The translations under genes were made by a program, and so were the position numbers. 64,000 bases of DNA, taken from positions 2,728,001 through 2,792,000 of the forward strand of contig NZ_CP108538.1 in assembly GCF_035994185.1 (NCBI RefSeq), given 5' to 3'. Shown here in pieces: positions 33,672-42,353 of this stretch (positions are counted from its first letter, which is position 1; every line of letters begins with the position of its first letter). This DNA is from Streptomyces sp. NBC_01217. Its GTDB lineage: Bacteria > Actinomycetota > Actinomycetes > Streptomycetales > Streptomycetaceae. Under the pieces are notes generated by a model. It did no database searches. It had not been told where the DNA came from and saw only the letters and a list, made by a program, of their open reading frames with translations.

Positions 33672-34691
33672 ATGAGGCAGCGGCCCACCATCGCTGATGT
33701 GGCGCGACGCGCAGGCGTCTCCCGTAGCTCGGTGTCCTTCGCGCTCAACGACCGGCCCGGTCTCGCCAAGGAGACCAAGGCGCGCATCCTGGCCGCCGCC
33801 GAGGAGCTCGGGTGGACGCCCAGCCGGCCGGCGCGGGCGCTGTCGCTCGGCAAGGCGGGGGCTCTCGGTCTTGTGGTGACCCGCGAGCCGGGACTCATCG
33901 GCGCGGACCCCTTCTTCCCGGCCTTCATCGCAGGTGTGGAGTCCGTACTCGCCGAGCGCGGCGACGGCCTCGTCCTGCACGTCACCCCGGCCGACCAGGA
34001 GCGCGATGTGTACGAGCGCCTCTCGGCCGACCGGCGCGTCGACGGCGTACTGCTGACCGACATCCGCCAGGACGATCCGCGTCCCGCCCTGCTCACCGCA
34101 CTCTGTCTGCCCGCCGTCGCGGTGGGCCGCCGCGACTGGGTCGACGGGCCGTGCGCGGTCACGCTCGACGACCGGCCCGCGTTCGTCGCCGCGATCCGCC
34201 GCCTGGCCGAGCTGGGCCACCGCCGCATCGCGCACGTGGAAGGTCCCCAGGAGTTCCGGCACGCACAGCACCGCCGCGCCGCCTGGGCGGACACCCTGCG
34301 CGAACTCGGCCTGCCCGAGGGCCCGTTGCGTCCCGGCGGCTTCACCGCCGAGGGCGGCGCCGCGGCCACCCGCGAGCTGCTGGCCCTCGACACACCGCCC
34401 ACCGCGATCGTCTACGGCAACGACCTGGCGGCCACCGCCGGTCTGGCCGTCGCCCAGGAGCTGGGCGTGCCGGTCCCCGGCCGGCTCTCCATCGTCGGCT
34501 ACGACGACACCATGCTGGCCCAGTACACCCACCCTCCCCTGACCTCCGCCCGCGTGGACGCCCAGGGCTGGGGAGCGGCGGCCGCCCGCGCGCTCGACGC
34601 GGTGATCGCCGACGGCAGCGCCCCCGATGTGGAGCTGCCGCCCGCCGAATTCCTGCCACGAGGCTCGATCGGTCCCGCACCGCGCGACTAG
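33672..34691 (+). CDS. LacI family transcriptional regulator
   Basis: A 339-residue repressor. The N-terminal helix-turn-helix is TIADVARRAGVSRSSVSFAL followed by the hinge helix PSRPARALSLGKAG. The periplasmic-binding-like sugar domain has LGLVVTREPG, VDGVLLTDIRQDD, ELGHRRIAHVEGP and IVGYDDTMLAQYTHPPLTS. ATG 33672 has GAAGGAGG upstream. Its own promoter has two operators. It should control the sugar transport and glycosidase genes that follow, but an IS element now sits at its very stop codon (the TAG is part of the CTAG target), which leaves the protein intact while separating it from the operon. Confidence 0.9.
   Translation: MRQRPTIADVARRAGVSRSSVSFALNDRPGLAKETKARILAAAEELGWTPSRPARALSLGKAGALGLVVTREPGLIGADPFFPAFIAGVESVLAERGDGLVLHVTPADQERDVYERLSADRRVDGVLLTDIRQDDPRPALLTALCLPAVAVGRRDWVDGPCAVTLDDRPAFVAAIRRLAELGHRRIAHVEGPQEFRHAQHRRAAWADTLRELGLPEGPLRPGGFTAEGGAAATRELLALDTPPTAIVYGNDLAATAGLAVAQELGVPVPGRLSIVGYDDTMLAQYTHPPLTSARVDAQGWGAAAARALDAVIADGSAPDVELPPAEFLPRGSIGPAPRD
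34688..34691. repeat. Target-site duplication CTAG, left copy
   Basis: CTAG directly before the left inverted repeat; the matching copy is at 36885-36888. A 4-bp CTAG duplication is the known pattern of IS701-family insertion. The original target was CGCGACTAGTCGCG, itself a palindrome, and its TAG is the LacI stop codon. Confidence 0.85.
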
Positions 34692-34714
34692 TACTCCAGC
34701 CGTAGATCGTGATC
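34692..34714. repeat. Left terminal inverted repeat of the IS701-type element
   Basis: Begins TACTCCAGCCGTAGATCG. All 23 bases are the exact reverse complement of 36862-36884. Confidence 0.9.
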
Positions 34715-34773
34715 AGGAGTTAGGTCGTCGTGGTAGTGGCTGTGGCGGCCTCATCAGTCATTACGGGGAAGGC

Positions 34774-35358
34774 TTACTGCCCGCCGAGTCGGAGTACAGC
34801 AACCACGTACAGGCTCCCGGACACCGTCAGAAGCAGAAAGGCGAGAACCGTGTGGCCGACGAGCCCTCGCCCTGGGGCAAGGCCCAGATGTGCCCGGGCC
34901 GCACGGCTCACACGGGGCCTGGGGACACCTCGCGCGGCGTTCGCGTCTGCCTTCTCGATCGCTCGGCGCAGCTTCCTGCGGCTTCTCTCGGTCGTGATAC
35001 CCAGGCGCACACCGTGGGCGTCGCGCACCAACAAGGTCCGGTACACGCTGCCGTACGAGAAGGTCGTCAGCAGCCGGACGGTGGTGATCCGGTTGAGGTC
35101 GACGGACCGTTCGCCGGTCAGGGTGTGCGCAGTCAGGTGCGACGATGAGTGCCGGAACGGTGCTTTCTCCTCGCACATTGCGGTCAGGAGGATGAAGCCG
35201 GCGATCGCGGACAGCAGGCCGAGCACGATCGGTGCGCCGTCGGGGACTATCCCCGCCCTGGCCAACCCGTAGCCGCCGAAGGGCAGCAGGAGGACCGTCA
35301 CTACCAGACCCGATCCCATGCGTGCACGCGCCACGCTGCGGGCTGTGGTTGCTTCCAC
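34774..35358 (-). CDS. IS passenger: small membrane protein with PH-like middle segment
   Basis: A 194-residue protein inside the insertion sequence, on the strand opposite to the transposase. Two hydrophobic helices lie near the N-terminus (GLVVTVLLLPFGGYGLARAG, APIVLGLLSAIAGFILLTAM) and one near the C-terminus (LVGHTVLAFLLLTVSGSLYV). Between them SVDLNRITTVRLLTTFSYGS and YRTLLVRDAHGVRLGITTER look like a bacterial PH-like fold, similar in layout to the larger protein at 18.4-19.9 kb. I do not recognise the family. It has no transposition motif, so it is cargo rather than part of the transposition machinery. The coding start is taken at ATG 35358; ribosome site weak. Confidence 0.65.
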   Translation of the reverse strand: MEATTARSVARARMGSGLVVTVLLLPFGGYGLARAGIVPDGAPIVLGLLSAIAGFILLTAMCEEKAPFRHSSSHLTAHTLTGERSVDLNRITTVRLLTTFSYGSVYRTLLVRDAHGVRLGITTERSRRKLRRAIEKADANAARGVPRPRVSRAARAHLGLAPGRGLVGHTVLAFLLLTVSGSLYVVAVLRLGGQ

Positions 35359-35416
35359 TGACGTCCCCGTTTCTGTTGGCAGACATCAGCATGCATGCGC
35401 GGCGGACCTCTGCACA

Positions 35417-35433
35417 TTGCCGGTGTCCGGCAA
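35417..35433. promoter_or_regulatory. Hairpin between passenger and transposase genes
   Basis: TTGCCGG-TGT-CCGGCAA is a perfect 7-bp inverted repeat in the 182-bp divergent gap that must contain the promoters of both IS genes. It could be an operator or a structure limiting transposase expression. Confidence 0.45.
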
Positions 35434-35540
35434 TCTTCGGCTCGGGATCCATCGGGTTTAGGGCCCCAGTACCAGCAGGACTCCGTGCTCTCGTCGTTCG
35501 TCGCGGGAACAGGACAGCCACCGCGTGATCTTGGTGAGGT

Positions 35541-36860
35541 GTGTGGACTCTTCAAGATAGTGCGGTGGCCGCGAGCCACAGCGTAGACCCTGCCCGCTGG
35601 CAGGAGACGTTCGAGGCCCTGATGGGCCGGATAGCGGGCCGGTTTGCTCGGGTTGAACCCCGGCTCCGGGTACGGGACTTGGTGCTGGGGCTGCTGTCGG
35701 ACCTGCCGCGCAAGAACTGCTGGTCGATCGCCGAGTGGGCCGGGGAGGCGAGTCCAGACGGCATGCAGCACTTGCTCGGCCGGGCCAGGTGGGATGCCGA
35801 CCGCGTACGTGATGACGTGCGTGAGTACGTGCTGGATCATCTGCACGATGAGGATGCGGTGCTGGTGGTCGACGAGACCGGGGACGTGAAGAAGGGCACG
35901 CACACCGTCGGTGTCCAGCGCCAGTACACCGGCACTGCCGGGAGAATCGAAAACGCGCAGGTCGCGGTCTACCTCGTCTATGCGGGCCGCCGCGGGCACG
36001 CGGCGGTGGACCGTGAGCTGTACATCCCGCGCTCTTGGACTGCGGATCCGGACCGCTGCCGGGCCGCTGGCCTGGGCGAGGACACCGTCTTCGCGACCAA
36101 GCCGGAGCTGGCCGCCCGCATGATCGACCGGTTCCTCGACGCCGGGCACCGCGTGGGCTGGGTCGCGGGGGACGAGGTCTACGGCGGCAACCCGAAGCTG
36201 CGGTCCGCGCTTGAAGAGCGCGGCACCGGCTACGTGCTTGCGGTCGCTTGCTCTCACGAAGTCACCACCGGTGCCGGGAGGTTCCGCGCGGATGCCTTGG
36301 CCGCGAGGGTGCCGAAGCGGGCCTGGCAGAAGCTGTCGGCAGGGGCCGGCGCCAAGGGACACCGCTTCTACGACTGGGTCGTCATCGACCTGGCCGAACC
36401 CCGCCCCGGCAGCCGCCAGCTGCTGATCCGCCGCAACCGCACCACCGGTGAACTCGCCTACTACCGCTGCTTCTCACCCGACCCGGCGCCCCTGAACACC
36501 CTGGTCCGCGTCGCTGGATCAAGGTGGCGGGTGGAGGAGACCTTCCAGTCCGGAAAGGGCCTGGCCGGACTCGACGAGCACCAAGTCCGCCGCTACACCT
36601 CCTGGTCCCGCTGGGTCACCCTGGCCATGCTCGCTCACGCCTTCCTCGCCGTTGTCCGCGCCGACGAACACGCCCGGCGCCCCGCACCTGACGGACTTAT
36701 CCCGCTCACCTGCAACGAGATCCAGCGACTGTTCATCACCTTGGTCGTCCGGCCCGTGCGCGAGGTAGCCCACCGGCTCGCCTGGTCCGCCTGGCGACGC
36801 CGCCACCAGGCCCGAGCCCAAGCCAGCCATTACCGACGACAAGCCGCGAATCAGACATGA
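35541..36860 (+). CDS. IS701 family transposase
   Basis: A 439-residue DDE transposase. The catalytic core has VLVVDETGDVKKGTHTVGVQ with the first Asp, VAGDEVYGGNPKLRSALEER with the second, and SRWRVEETFQSGKGLAGLDE containing the Glu (the YREK-like signature of the IS4/IS701 group). The block RENAQVAVYLVYA and RELYIPRSW are also standard. The GTG at 35541 is the likely start, though a GTG eight codons on is possible. The sequence is full length with no stop or shift, so the enzyme is probably active. It reads toward the sugar operon. Confidence 0.9.
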   Translation: MWTLQDSAVAASHSVDPARWQETFEALMGRIAGRFARVEPRLRVRDLVLGLLSDLPRKNCWSIAEWAGEASPDGMQHLLGRARWDADRVRDDVREYVLDHLHDEDAVLVVDETGDVKKGTHTVGVQRQYTGTAGRIENAQVAVYLVYAGRRGHAAVDRELYIPRSWTADPDRCRAAGLGEDTVFATKPELAARMIDRFLDAGHRVGWVAGDEVYGGNPKLRSALEERGTGYVLAVACSHEVTTGAGRFRADALAARVPKRAWQKLSAGAGAKGHRFYDWVVIDLAEPRPGSRQLLIRRNRTTGELAYYRCFSPDPAPLNTLVRVAGSRWRVEETFQSGKGLAGLDEHQVRRYTSWSRWVTLAMLAHAFLAVVRADEHARRPAPDGLIPLTCNEIQRLFITLVVRPVREVAHRLAWSAWRRRHQARAQASHYRRQAANQT

Positions 36861-36861
36861 A

Positions 36862-36884
36862 GATCACGATCTACGGCTGGAGTA
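36862..36884. repeat. Right terminal inverted repeat of the IS701-type element
   Basis: Ends CGATCTACGGCTGGAGTA, exact reverse complement of the left repeat, starting one base after the transposase stop and followed by the CTAG duplication at 36885-36888. Confidence 0.9.
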
Positions 36885-36923
36885 CTAGTCGCGAGCGGGC
36901 CGCCCGAGAAGTGGCGGGGTATC

Positions 36924-36945
36924 CGCCCGGCAACGAAGCCGGGCG
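36924..36945. terminator. Hairpin in the leader of the sugar-binding-protein gene
   Basis: CGCCCGGC (36924-36931) and GCCGGGCG (36938-36945) form an 8-bp stem with a 6-nt loop, 20 bp before the start codon. It may be the original lacI terminator, a processing or stabilising stem, or an attenuator. No T-run follows. Confidence 0.5.
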
Positions 36946-36965
36946 CGCAGAGTTCGGAGACACTC

Positions 36966-38252
36966 ATGCTGAGGAGAACGGCCTACGCGCTGCTCGTACT
37001 CGCGTTGTCGGCCACGGCAACGGCCTGCGCCCGGTCGGGGCCCGATGCGGTCACCGCCGCCGCATCGCGCGGACCGATCACCGTCTGGCTGTCCAACAAC
37101 GCCCAAGAGGTCGAGTGGGGCGAAAAGATGGTCGCCGACTGGAACCGGCAGCACCCCGATCAGAGGATCACAGCGCAGAGCATTCCGGCGGGCAAGACCT
37201 CCGAGGAGGCGATCAGCGCCTCGATCATCGCAGGCAGCACCGCCTGTCTGGTGTTCAACACCTCACCCGCGGCCGTCCCGCAGTTCGAGAAGCAGGCCGG
37301 ACTGGTCCCGCTGAGCGACTTCCCCGACGGCGCGAAGTACATCGAGGGGCGCACCGGTCCGCTGGCCGCCCAGTACCGCTCCGCGGACGGCTCGTACTAC
37401 CAGATGCCGTGGAAGAGCAATCCGGGGATGATCCTCTACAACAAGAAGATCTTCAAGAAGGCCGGGCTCGACCCGGAGCACCCCCGGCTCACCACGTACG
37501 ACGAATTCCTGGAGACCTCCCGGAAGATCGTCAGGAGCGGCGCCGCCGAGGCCGCGATCTGGCCCGCGCCGAGCAGTGAGTTCTTCCAGTCCTGGTTCGA
37601 CTTCTACCCGGCCTTCATCGCCGAGAGCGGCGGCAAGCAGCTGGTCGAGGACGGCAAGCCGCAGTTCGACACGGCGGCGGGCCGCCGGGTGGCCGCCTTC
37701 TGGCGGCAGATGTACGCGGAGAAGCTCGCCCCGCAGGAGTCCTACCCGGGCGACGCGCTCGGTGAGCAGAAGACCGCGATGTCGACGGTCGGCCCCTGGG
37801 CCGTCGCGGCCTACAAGGACAGCCTGGACTGGGGAGTCGTCCCGGTCCCGACCTCCGACGGCAGGCCCGCGAGCGAGATCCACACCTTCGGCGACGAGAA
37901 GTCCATCGGGATGTACAGCTCCTGCAAGAACCGGGCCACCGCCTGGGACGTGCTGAAGTTCGCCACGTCGAAGGAACAGGACGGCAGGTTCCTCGCCGTC
38001 ACCGGCCAGATGCCGATGCGCGAGCACCTGGTCTCCACGTATCCCGGCTTCTTCGCCGAGAACCCGTCCTACAAGGCCTTCGCCGACCAGGCGGAGCGCG
38101 TCGTCGAGGTCCCCAACGTGCCCGGATCGATCGACATGTGGCAGGCGTTCCGCGACGCCTGGACGCGATCGGTGATCTTCGGCCGTCAGTCCACCGCAGC
38201 CGCCCTGCACGATGCCGACGTCAGGATCACCAAGATCCTCGCCGAGTACTGA
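36966..38252 (+). CDS. Sugar ABC transporter substrate-binding lipoprotein
   Basis: A 428-residue extracellular binding protein of the SBP_bac_1/8 type. The signal segment YALLVLALSATATAC places the lipidated Cys at residue 21. PITVWLSNNAQEVEWGEKMV starts the mature fold, with MPWKSNPGMILYNKKIFKKA and STVGPWAVAAYKDS as the conserved sugar-binder segments. The ATG at 36966 has GGAG 8 nt upstream. It heads the transporter-glycosidase operon. Only 77 bp separate it from the inserted IS, and that leader shows no LacI operator. The ligand is unknown; the linked GH130 and phosphomannomutase point to manno-oligosaccharides. Confidence 0.9.
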   Translation: MLRRTAYALLVLALSATATACARSGPDAVTAAASRGPITVWLSNNAQEVEWGEKMVADWNRQHPDQRITAQSIPAGKTSEEAISASIIAGSTACLVFNTSPAAVPQFEKQAGLVPLSDFPDGAKYIEGRTGPLAAQYRSADGSYYQMPWKSNPGMILYNKKIFKKAGLDPEHPRLTTYDEFLETSRKIVRSGAAEAAIWPAPSSEFFQSWFDFYPAFIAESGGKQLVEDGKPQFDTAAGRRVAAFWRQMYAEKLAPQESYPGDALGEQKTAMSTVGPWAVAAYKDSLDWGVVPVPTSDGRPASEIHTFGDEKSIGMYSSCKNRATAWDVLKFATSKEQDGRFLAVTGQMPMREHLVSTYPGFFAENPSYKAFADQAERVVEVPNVPGSIDMWQAFRDAWTRSVIFGRQSTAAALHDADVRITKILAEY

Positions 38253-38260
38253 GGCCCGCC

Positions 38261-39160
38261 ATGAACCTTCTCCAAGCCAAGGCCCCCGCCCGGCGCGGCA
38301 CTTCGCGCATAGGCGCGCTCTTCGTCACCCCTTACGTGGTGTTCGTACTCGCCGTCTTCGCGGTTCCCCTCGTCTACACGGTGTGGATCTCCTTCCACCG
38401 CTTCTACTTCACCGCCCCCGGCGCCGACGCCGACACCCCCTGGGTGGGACTGGACAACTACCGGGCGGTGTTCACGGATCCGGTGGTGGGCCAGGCCTTC
38501 CTCAACATCCTGGTCTTCCTGGTCATCAATGTGCCGCTGACCGTGGGCCTATCCCTGGTCCTCGCCTCGGCGCTCAATGCCAAGCTGCCGTTCCGGTCCT
38601 TCTTCCGGGCCGCCTACTACGTTCCGTACGTCACCGCGAGCGTGGCCCTGGTCGCGGTCTGGCAGTTCCTGTTCGGCGGCAGCGGACTGGTCAACAACCT
38701 GCTGGGCGACCTCGCCCCCGATCCGTCCTGGCTGGTCAACTCGACGCTCGCGATGCCGGTGATCGCCTTCTTCGTCACCTGGAAGCAGCTCGGCTTCTTC
38801 GTGATGCTGTACCTCGCCGCACTGCAGAACGTCGGCAGGGAGCTGTACGAGGCCGCGTCCGTCGACGGGGCGGGCCGCATCCGCCAGTTCTTCTCCGTCA
38901 CCGTGCCGGGTGTCCGCCCCGCGACCACCCTGGTCGTCATCTACGCGGTCATCACCGGCGCGAACCTCTTCAGCGAGCCCTATCTGCTGACCGGCGGGGG
39001 CGGCCCCGACCATGCCTCCGCCTCCCCGGTGCTGCTCATGTACCAGAAGGGCATCGAGCAGGGGCACCCCGACTTCGCCGCCGCGCTCGGCGTCGTACTG
39101 GTGGCCTTCGTGCTCGCCGTCTCCCTGCTCGCCCGCAGGCTCACCGAGAGGGGCAACTGA
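38261..39160 (+). CDS. Sugar ABC transporter permease (MalF-like)
   Basis: A 299-residue membrane protein with six transmembrane helices (ALFVTPYVVFVLAVFAVPLV first). The ATPase-contact EAA loop reads LYEAASVDGAGRIRQFFSVT VPG, and the permease start ATG 38261 lies 8 bp after the binding-protein stop. It pairs with the next permease. No ATPase gene is in the cluster, so a shared MsiK-type ATPase, as usual in Streptomyces, is expected. Confidence 0.9.
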   Translation: MNLLQAKAPARRGTSRIGALFVTPYVVFVLAVFAVPLVYTVWISFHRFYFTAPGADADTPWVGLDNYRAVFTDPVVGQAFLNILVFLVINVPLTVGLSLVLASALNAKLPFRSFFRAAYYVPYVTASVALVAVWQFLFGGSGLVNNLLGDLAPDPSWLVNSTLAMPVIAFFVTWKQLGFFVMLYLAALQNVGRELYEAASVDGAGRIRQFFSVTVPGVRPATTLVVIYAVITGANLFSEPYLLTGGGGPDHASASPVLLMYQKGIEQGHPDFAAALGVVLVAFVLAVSLLARRLTERGN

Positions 39161-39164
39161 CACC

Positions 39165-40028
39165 ATGAGCACAACTGCCGCCACCACGCCCCCGCGGGCG
39201 CACAACCGGCTGGGCCGCAGGGTCCGGCTCCTGGTCCTCCTGGCCGGTGCCCTCGCCTTCCTCTTCCCCTTCTACTACATGGTGGTCGGGTCGCTCCGGG
39301 CCACCACCACCGGCGCCCTCTCCTCCGCCGTCCCCGCCGACGTCACCGGCGGAAACTACGCGGCGATCAACGGCGCCATCTCGCTGGGCCGTTCACTGCT
39401 GAACTCGGGCATCATGACCGGCGGCGTACTTCTGTGCACCCTGGTCTTCGGGCTGCTCACCGGATACGCCCTCGCCCAGCTGCACTTCCGCGGCCGCGGC
39501 ACCGTCTTCGCCACCCTGCTGCTGGTCCAGATGATCCCGTTCCAACTGCTGATGCTGCCGCTGTACGTCCTGGTCGTCCGCGACTACGGCCTCGGCGACA
39601 ACTACCTCGGCATGATCCTGCCGTTCGCGATCAACTCGACCGCGGTCTTCCTCTTCCGCCAGTTCTTCCTCCAGATGCCCGCCTCGCTCTTCGAGGCGGC
39701 CCGCATCGACGGAGCGGGCGAACTGACGATCCTCACGCGGATCGCCGTCCCCATGGCCCGGCCCGCGCTGCTGAGCGGCGTCCTGCTGACCTTCATCGGT
39801 CCGTGGAACGAATTCCTCTGGCCCTTCCTGGTCACCAAGAACGCCGACATGCAGCCGCTGGCCGTCTCCCTGGCCGGCTTCCTCTCCAACCTCCAGGGCA
39901 CGGTCTCCAATCCGACCGGCGCGCTGATGGCCGGTGCCTGTGTGCTGGCCGCCCCCGCCGTGGCCCTGTTCCTCCTCTTCCAGCGCCACTTCACCTCCAC
40001 CGACATCGACTCCGGAACAAAGGGCTGA
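39165..40028 (+). CDS. Sugar ABC transporter permease (MalG-like)
   Basis: A 287-residue protein with six transmembrane helices. The EAA loop is LFEAARIDGAGELTILTRIA, followed by GPWNEFLWPFLV, both hallmarks of the MalG/CUT1 family. The start ATG 39165 is 4 bp after the previous stop. It should form the membrane channel with the preceding permease. Confidence 0.9.
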   Translation: MSTTAATTPPRAHNRLGRRVRLLVLLAGALAFLFPFYYMVVGSLRATTTGALSSAVPADVTGGNYAAINGAISLGRSLLNSGIMTGGVLLCTLVFGLLTGYALAQLHFRGRGTVFATLLLVQMIPFQLLMLPLYVLVVRDYGLGDNYLGMILPFAINSTAVFLFRQFFLQMPASLFEAARIDGAGELTILTRIAVPMARPALLSGVLLTFIGPWNEFLWPFLVTKNADMQPLAVSLAGFLSNLQGTVSNPTGALMAGACVLAAPAVALFLLFQRHFTSTDIDSGTKG

Positions 40029-40035
40029 ACCCCGC

Positions 40036-41109
40036 ATGAGCACCTCCACCCCCACGCACATCCCCTTCCGACTGGTCCGCAAGGGCGTCGTGATGTCACC
40101 GCTGCCCGGTGAGGCCGACGAGGTCGAGGGCGTCCTCAACCCGGCCTCCGGCCGCACCCCCGACGGCACGCTGCACCTGCTGCCGCGCCTGGTCGCCGAC
40201 GGCAACGTCTCCCGCGTCGGTCTCGCCGAAGTCACCTTCACCGACGGTGTCCCCTCCGGCGTCGAGCGCCGCGGCGTGGTGCTCGCCCCCGACGAGGGCT
40301 GGGAGCGCGGCAAGAACAACGCCGGTGTCGAGGACCCCCGCGTCACCTGGATCCCCTCCCTCGGCAAGCACGTCATGTCGTACGTCGCCTACGGCCCGCT
40401 CGGTCCCAAGCCGGCGCTCGCCGTCTCCGACAACCTCACGGACTGGACGCGTCTCGGCCCGGTCCAGTTCGCCTACCAGCCGGACCTCGACACCGATCTG
40501 AACCTCTTCCCGAACAAGGACGTCGTCCACTTCCCCGAGCCGGTCCCGGGCCCGGACGGCGAGATGGCGTACGCGATGCTGCACCGCCCCATGTGGGACC
40601 TCGGCTGGTTCCGCCCCGGCGAGGGCGTCCACCTCCCGGCGGGAGTGACCGACGAGCGGCCCGGAATCTGGATCTCGTACGTCCCGGTCGCCGAGGTGGA
40701 GCAGGACATCCGCGCCCTCACCCGCCCGCGTCAGCACCGTCTGGTGGCCCTCTCCGAGTACTCCTGGGAGGCCCTGAAGATCGGCGGAGGCCCGGCGCCG
40801 ATCCGTGTCGAGGAGGGCTGGCTGCTCATCCACCACGGCGTCTCCGGCTCGATCGAGGACCCCTTCGTGCAGAACCAGAAGGTGTCCTACGCCGCCGGGG
40901 CGATGATCCTCGACCCGGCCGACCCGTCGAGGGTCATCGCACGCTCCGACCAGCCGCTGATGGCACCCGAGACGGAGGAGGAGCGCTCCGGCACCGTCCC
41001 GAACGTCGTCTTCCCCACGGCCATCGAGGAGGTCGACGGCAAGCTGTACGTCTTCTACGGCATGGCCGACGCCCACATCGGGGTCGCCCTGCTGGAGCGC
41101 ACCTCGTGA
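40036..41109 (+). CDS. Glycoside hydrolase family 130 protein (mannoside phosphorylase-like)
   Basis: A 357-residue five-bladed beta-propeller enzyme. Motifs include EGVLNPASGRTPDGTLHLLP, GVEDPRVTWIPSLGKHVMSY, FPNKDVVHFPEPVPGPDGEM and WLLIHHGVSGS. GH130 enzymes phosphorolyse beta-1,4- or 1,2-linked mannosides, giving mannose 1-phosphate, or hydrolyse them. Acid and phosphate-binding residues probably lie in EDPR and in the His-His pair, but I could not separate phosphorylase from hydrolase subfamilies by eye. The phosphomannomutase at the end of the operon would convert mannose 1-phosphate, which favours phosphorolysis. Confidence 0.8.
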   Translation: MSTSTPTHIPFRLVRKGVVMSPLPGEADEVEGVLNPASGRTPDGTLHLLPRLVADGNVSRVGLAEVTFTDGVPSGVERRGVVLAPDEGWERGKNNAGVEDPRVTWIPSLGKHVMSYVAYGPLGPKPALAVSDNLTDWTRLGPVQFAYQPDLDTDLNLFPNKDVVHFPEPVPGPDGEMAYAMLHRPMWDLGWFRPGEGVHLPAGVTDERPGIWISYVPVAEVEQDIRALTRPRQHRLVALSEYSWEALKIGGGPAPIRVEEGWLLIHHGVSGSIEDPFVQNQKVSYAAGAMILDPADPSRVIARSDQPLMAPETEEERSGTVPNVVFPTAIEEVDGKLYVFYGMADAHIGVALLERTS

Positions 41110-42353
41110 CGGTGCCGTCCCTCGGCCTCGGGCTGGTCGGCTGCGGATCGTTCGGGGCGTACGTCCTGGACGCCGTGGCCGGCCTGCCCGGTCTGCACAT
41201 CGCCGCCGTCGCCGATCCCGAGCCCTCGCGCGCGAAGCCGCTCGGCGACCGTCACGGTGTCGTCGCCCTGGACGGGCTCGACGCCCTGCTCGACGCCGAG
41301 GGCGTGGACATCGTCGCTCTCGCCACCCCGCCGGCCACCCATGCGGAGATGGCCGTCGCCGCCCTGCGCGCGGGCAGGCACGTCTTCTGCGAGAAGCCGC
41401 TCGCCACCACCACCGAGGACGCCGCCCGGGTGCGCGACGAGGCGGACCGCTCGGCCGGCACGCTCGTCGTCGACCATGTCCTGCGCTACAACCCGGTGCT
41501 GCGCGTTGTACAACGGCTCATCGCCGAGGGGCTGTTGGATGCGCCGCGCCGCTTCCTGTTCGAGAACGACGCGGCCGACCAGGACCTCGGCCCCGACCAC
41601 TGGTTCTGGGACCCGGAGCACAGCGGCGGCATCTTCGTCGAGCACGGCGTCCACTTCTTCGACGCGGCCCGTGCACTGCTGGGCAGCGAGCCCGAATCGG
41701 TCCGCGCGACGGCGGTACGCCGTCCGGGCGGACCCGTCGACATGGTGATCGCGGACGCCGTGCACCCGGGCGGAGTGCTCGCCACCCATCTGCACTCCTT
41801 CACCCACGCCCACCGCTGCGAACGCCAGCTGATGCGCCTGGACCACGGCTTCGCCGAGACCCGTATCACCGGGTGGATCCCGACGTACGCCACCATCACG
41901 GCCTGGGTCGGCGATCAGGAGGCCGAGCGCTGGGAGCAACTCCCGGGCCGATTCGGCGAGTTGCTGAACGTTCCGGGAGCCCGGCCGCACGGCGGCGAGC
42001 GCATCACGGTCACCGTGCACCGCGATGCGGGCGATACCCGGCCCGCCCGCGGCCGGGGTGTGGAACGCACGGTCCCGCACCGCGTCGAGGCCGTGATCGA
42101 CCTCGGCGGCGAGATGCGCAAGCCGTATGTGTACGCGCAGAGCGTGCGGGCCGCCGTCGCCGATCTGCTGCACAGCGCCCGCGGCGGCGGCGCGCCGGTC
42201 GCGGATGCCCACTCGGGACTGACCGCCGTGGCCGTGGCCCGGGCGGCGACGCTCGCGGCCGGGACCGGCACACAGCAGCGGGTCACAATTCCCGCGCGGC
42301 CCGCCCCTCTCCAGGGGCCTGCCTGCGCCCTCGCCGAAGGAAGCGGCGCATGA
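41106..42353 (+). CDS. Gfo/Idh/MocA family oxidoreductase
   Basis: A 415-residue NAD(P)-dependent sugar dehydrogenase. The Rossmann start is SLGLGLVGCGSFGAYVLDAV, the Gfo/Idh Glu-Lys-Pro motif is in HVFCEKPLATT, and the substrate domain has GGIFVEHGVHFFDAARALLG with conserved His residues. Starts at GTG 41106 with a 4-bp overlap to the GH130 gene and overlaps the next gene by 4 bp. It may epimerise or oxidise the sugar released by the neighbouring glycosidases. Confidence 0.87.
   Translation: MTVPSLGLGLVGCGSFGAYVLDAVAGLPGLHIAAVADPEPSRAKPLGDRHGVVALDGLDALLDAEGVDIVALATPPATHAEMAVAALRAGRHVFCEKPLATTTEDAARVRDEADRSAGTLVVDHVLRYNPVLRVVQRLIAEGLLDAPRRFLFENDAADQDLGPDHWFWDPEHSGGIFVEHGVHFFDAARALLGSEPESVRATAVRRPGGPVDMVIADAVHPGGVLATHLHSFTHAHRCERQLMRLDHGFAETRITGWIPTYATITAWVGDQEAERWEQLPGRFGELLNVPGARPHGGERITVTVHRDAGDTRPARGRGVERTVPHRVEAVIDLGGEMRKPYVYAQSVRAAVADLLHSARGGGAPVADAHSGLTAVAVARAATLAAGTGTQQRVTIPARPAPLQGPACALAEGSGA

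Larger units (their letters stand above)
34692..36884 (+). mobile_element. Complete IS701-family insertion sequence with a passenger gene
   Basis: A 2193-bp element bounded by 23-bp perfect terminal inverted repeats and CTAG target duplications. It contains a transposase on the plus strand ending 1 bp before the right repeat, and an oppositely oriented 194-codon membrane-protein gene in its left half. Typical IS701 elements are about 1.4 kb with a transposase alone, so about 0.8 kb is extra. Intact ends and reading frames suggest a recent, probably still mobile, insertion. Confidence 0.88.
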
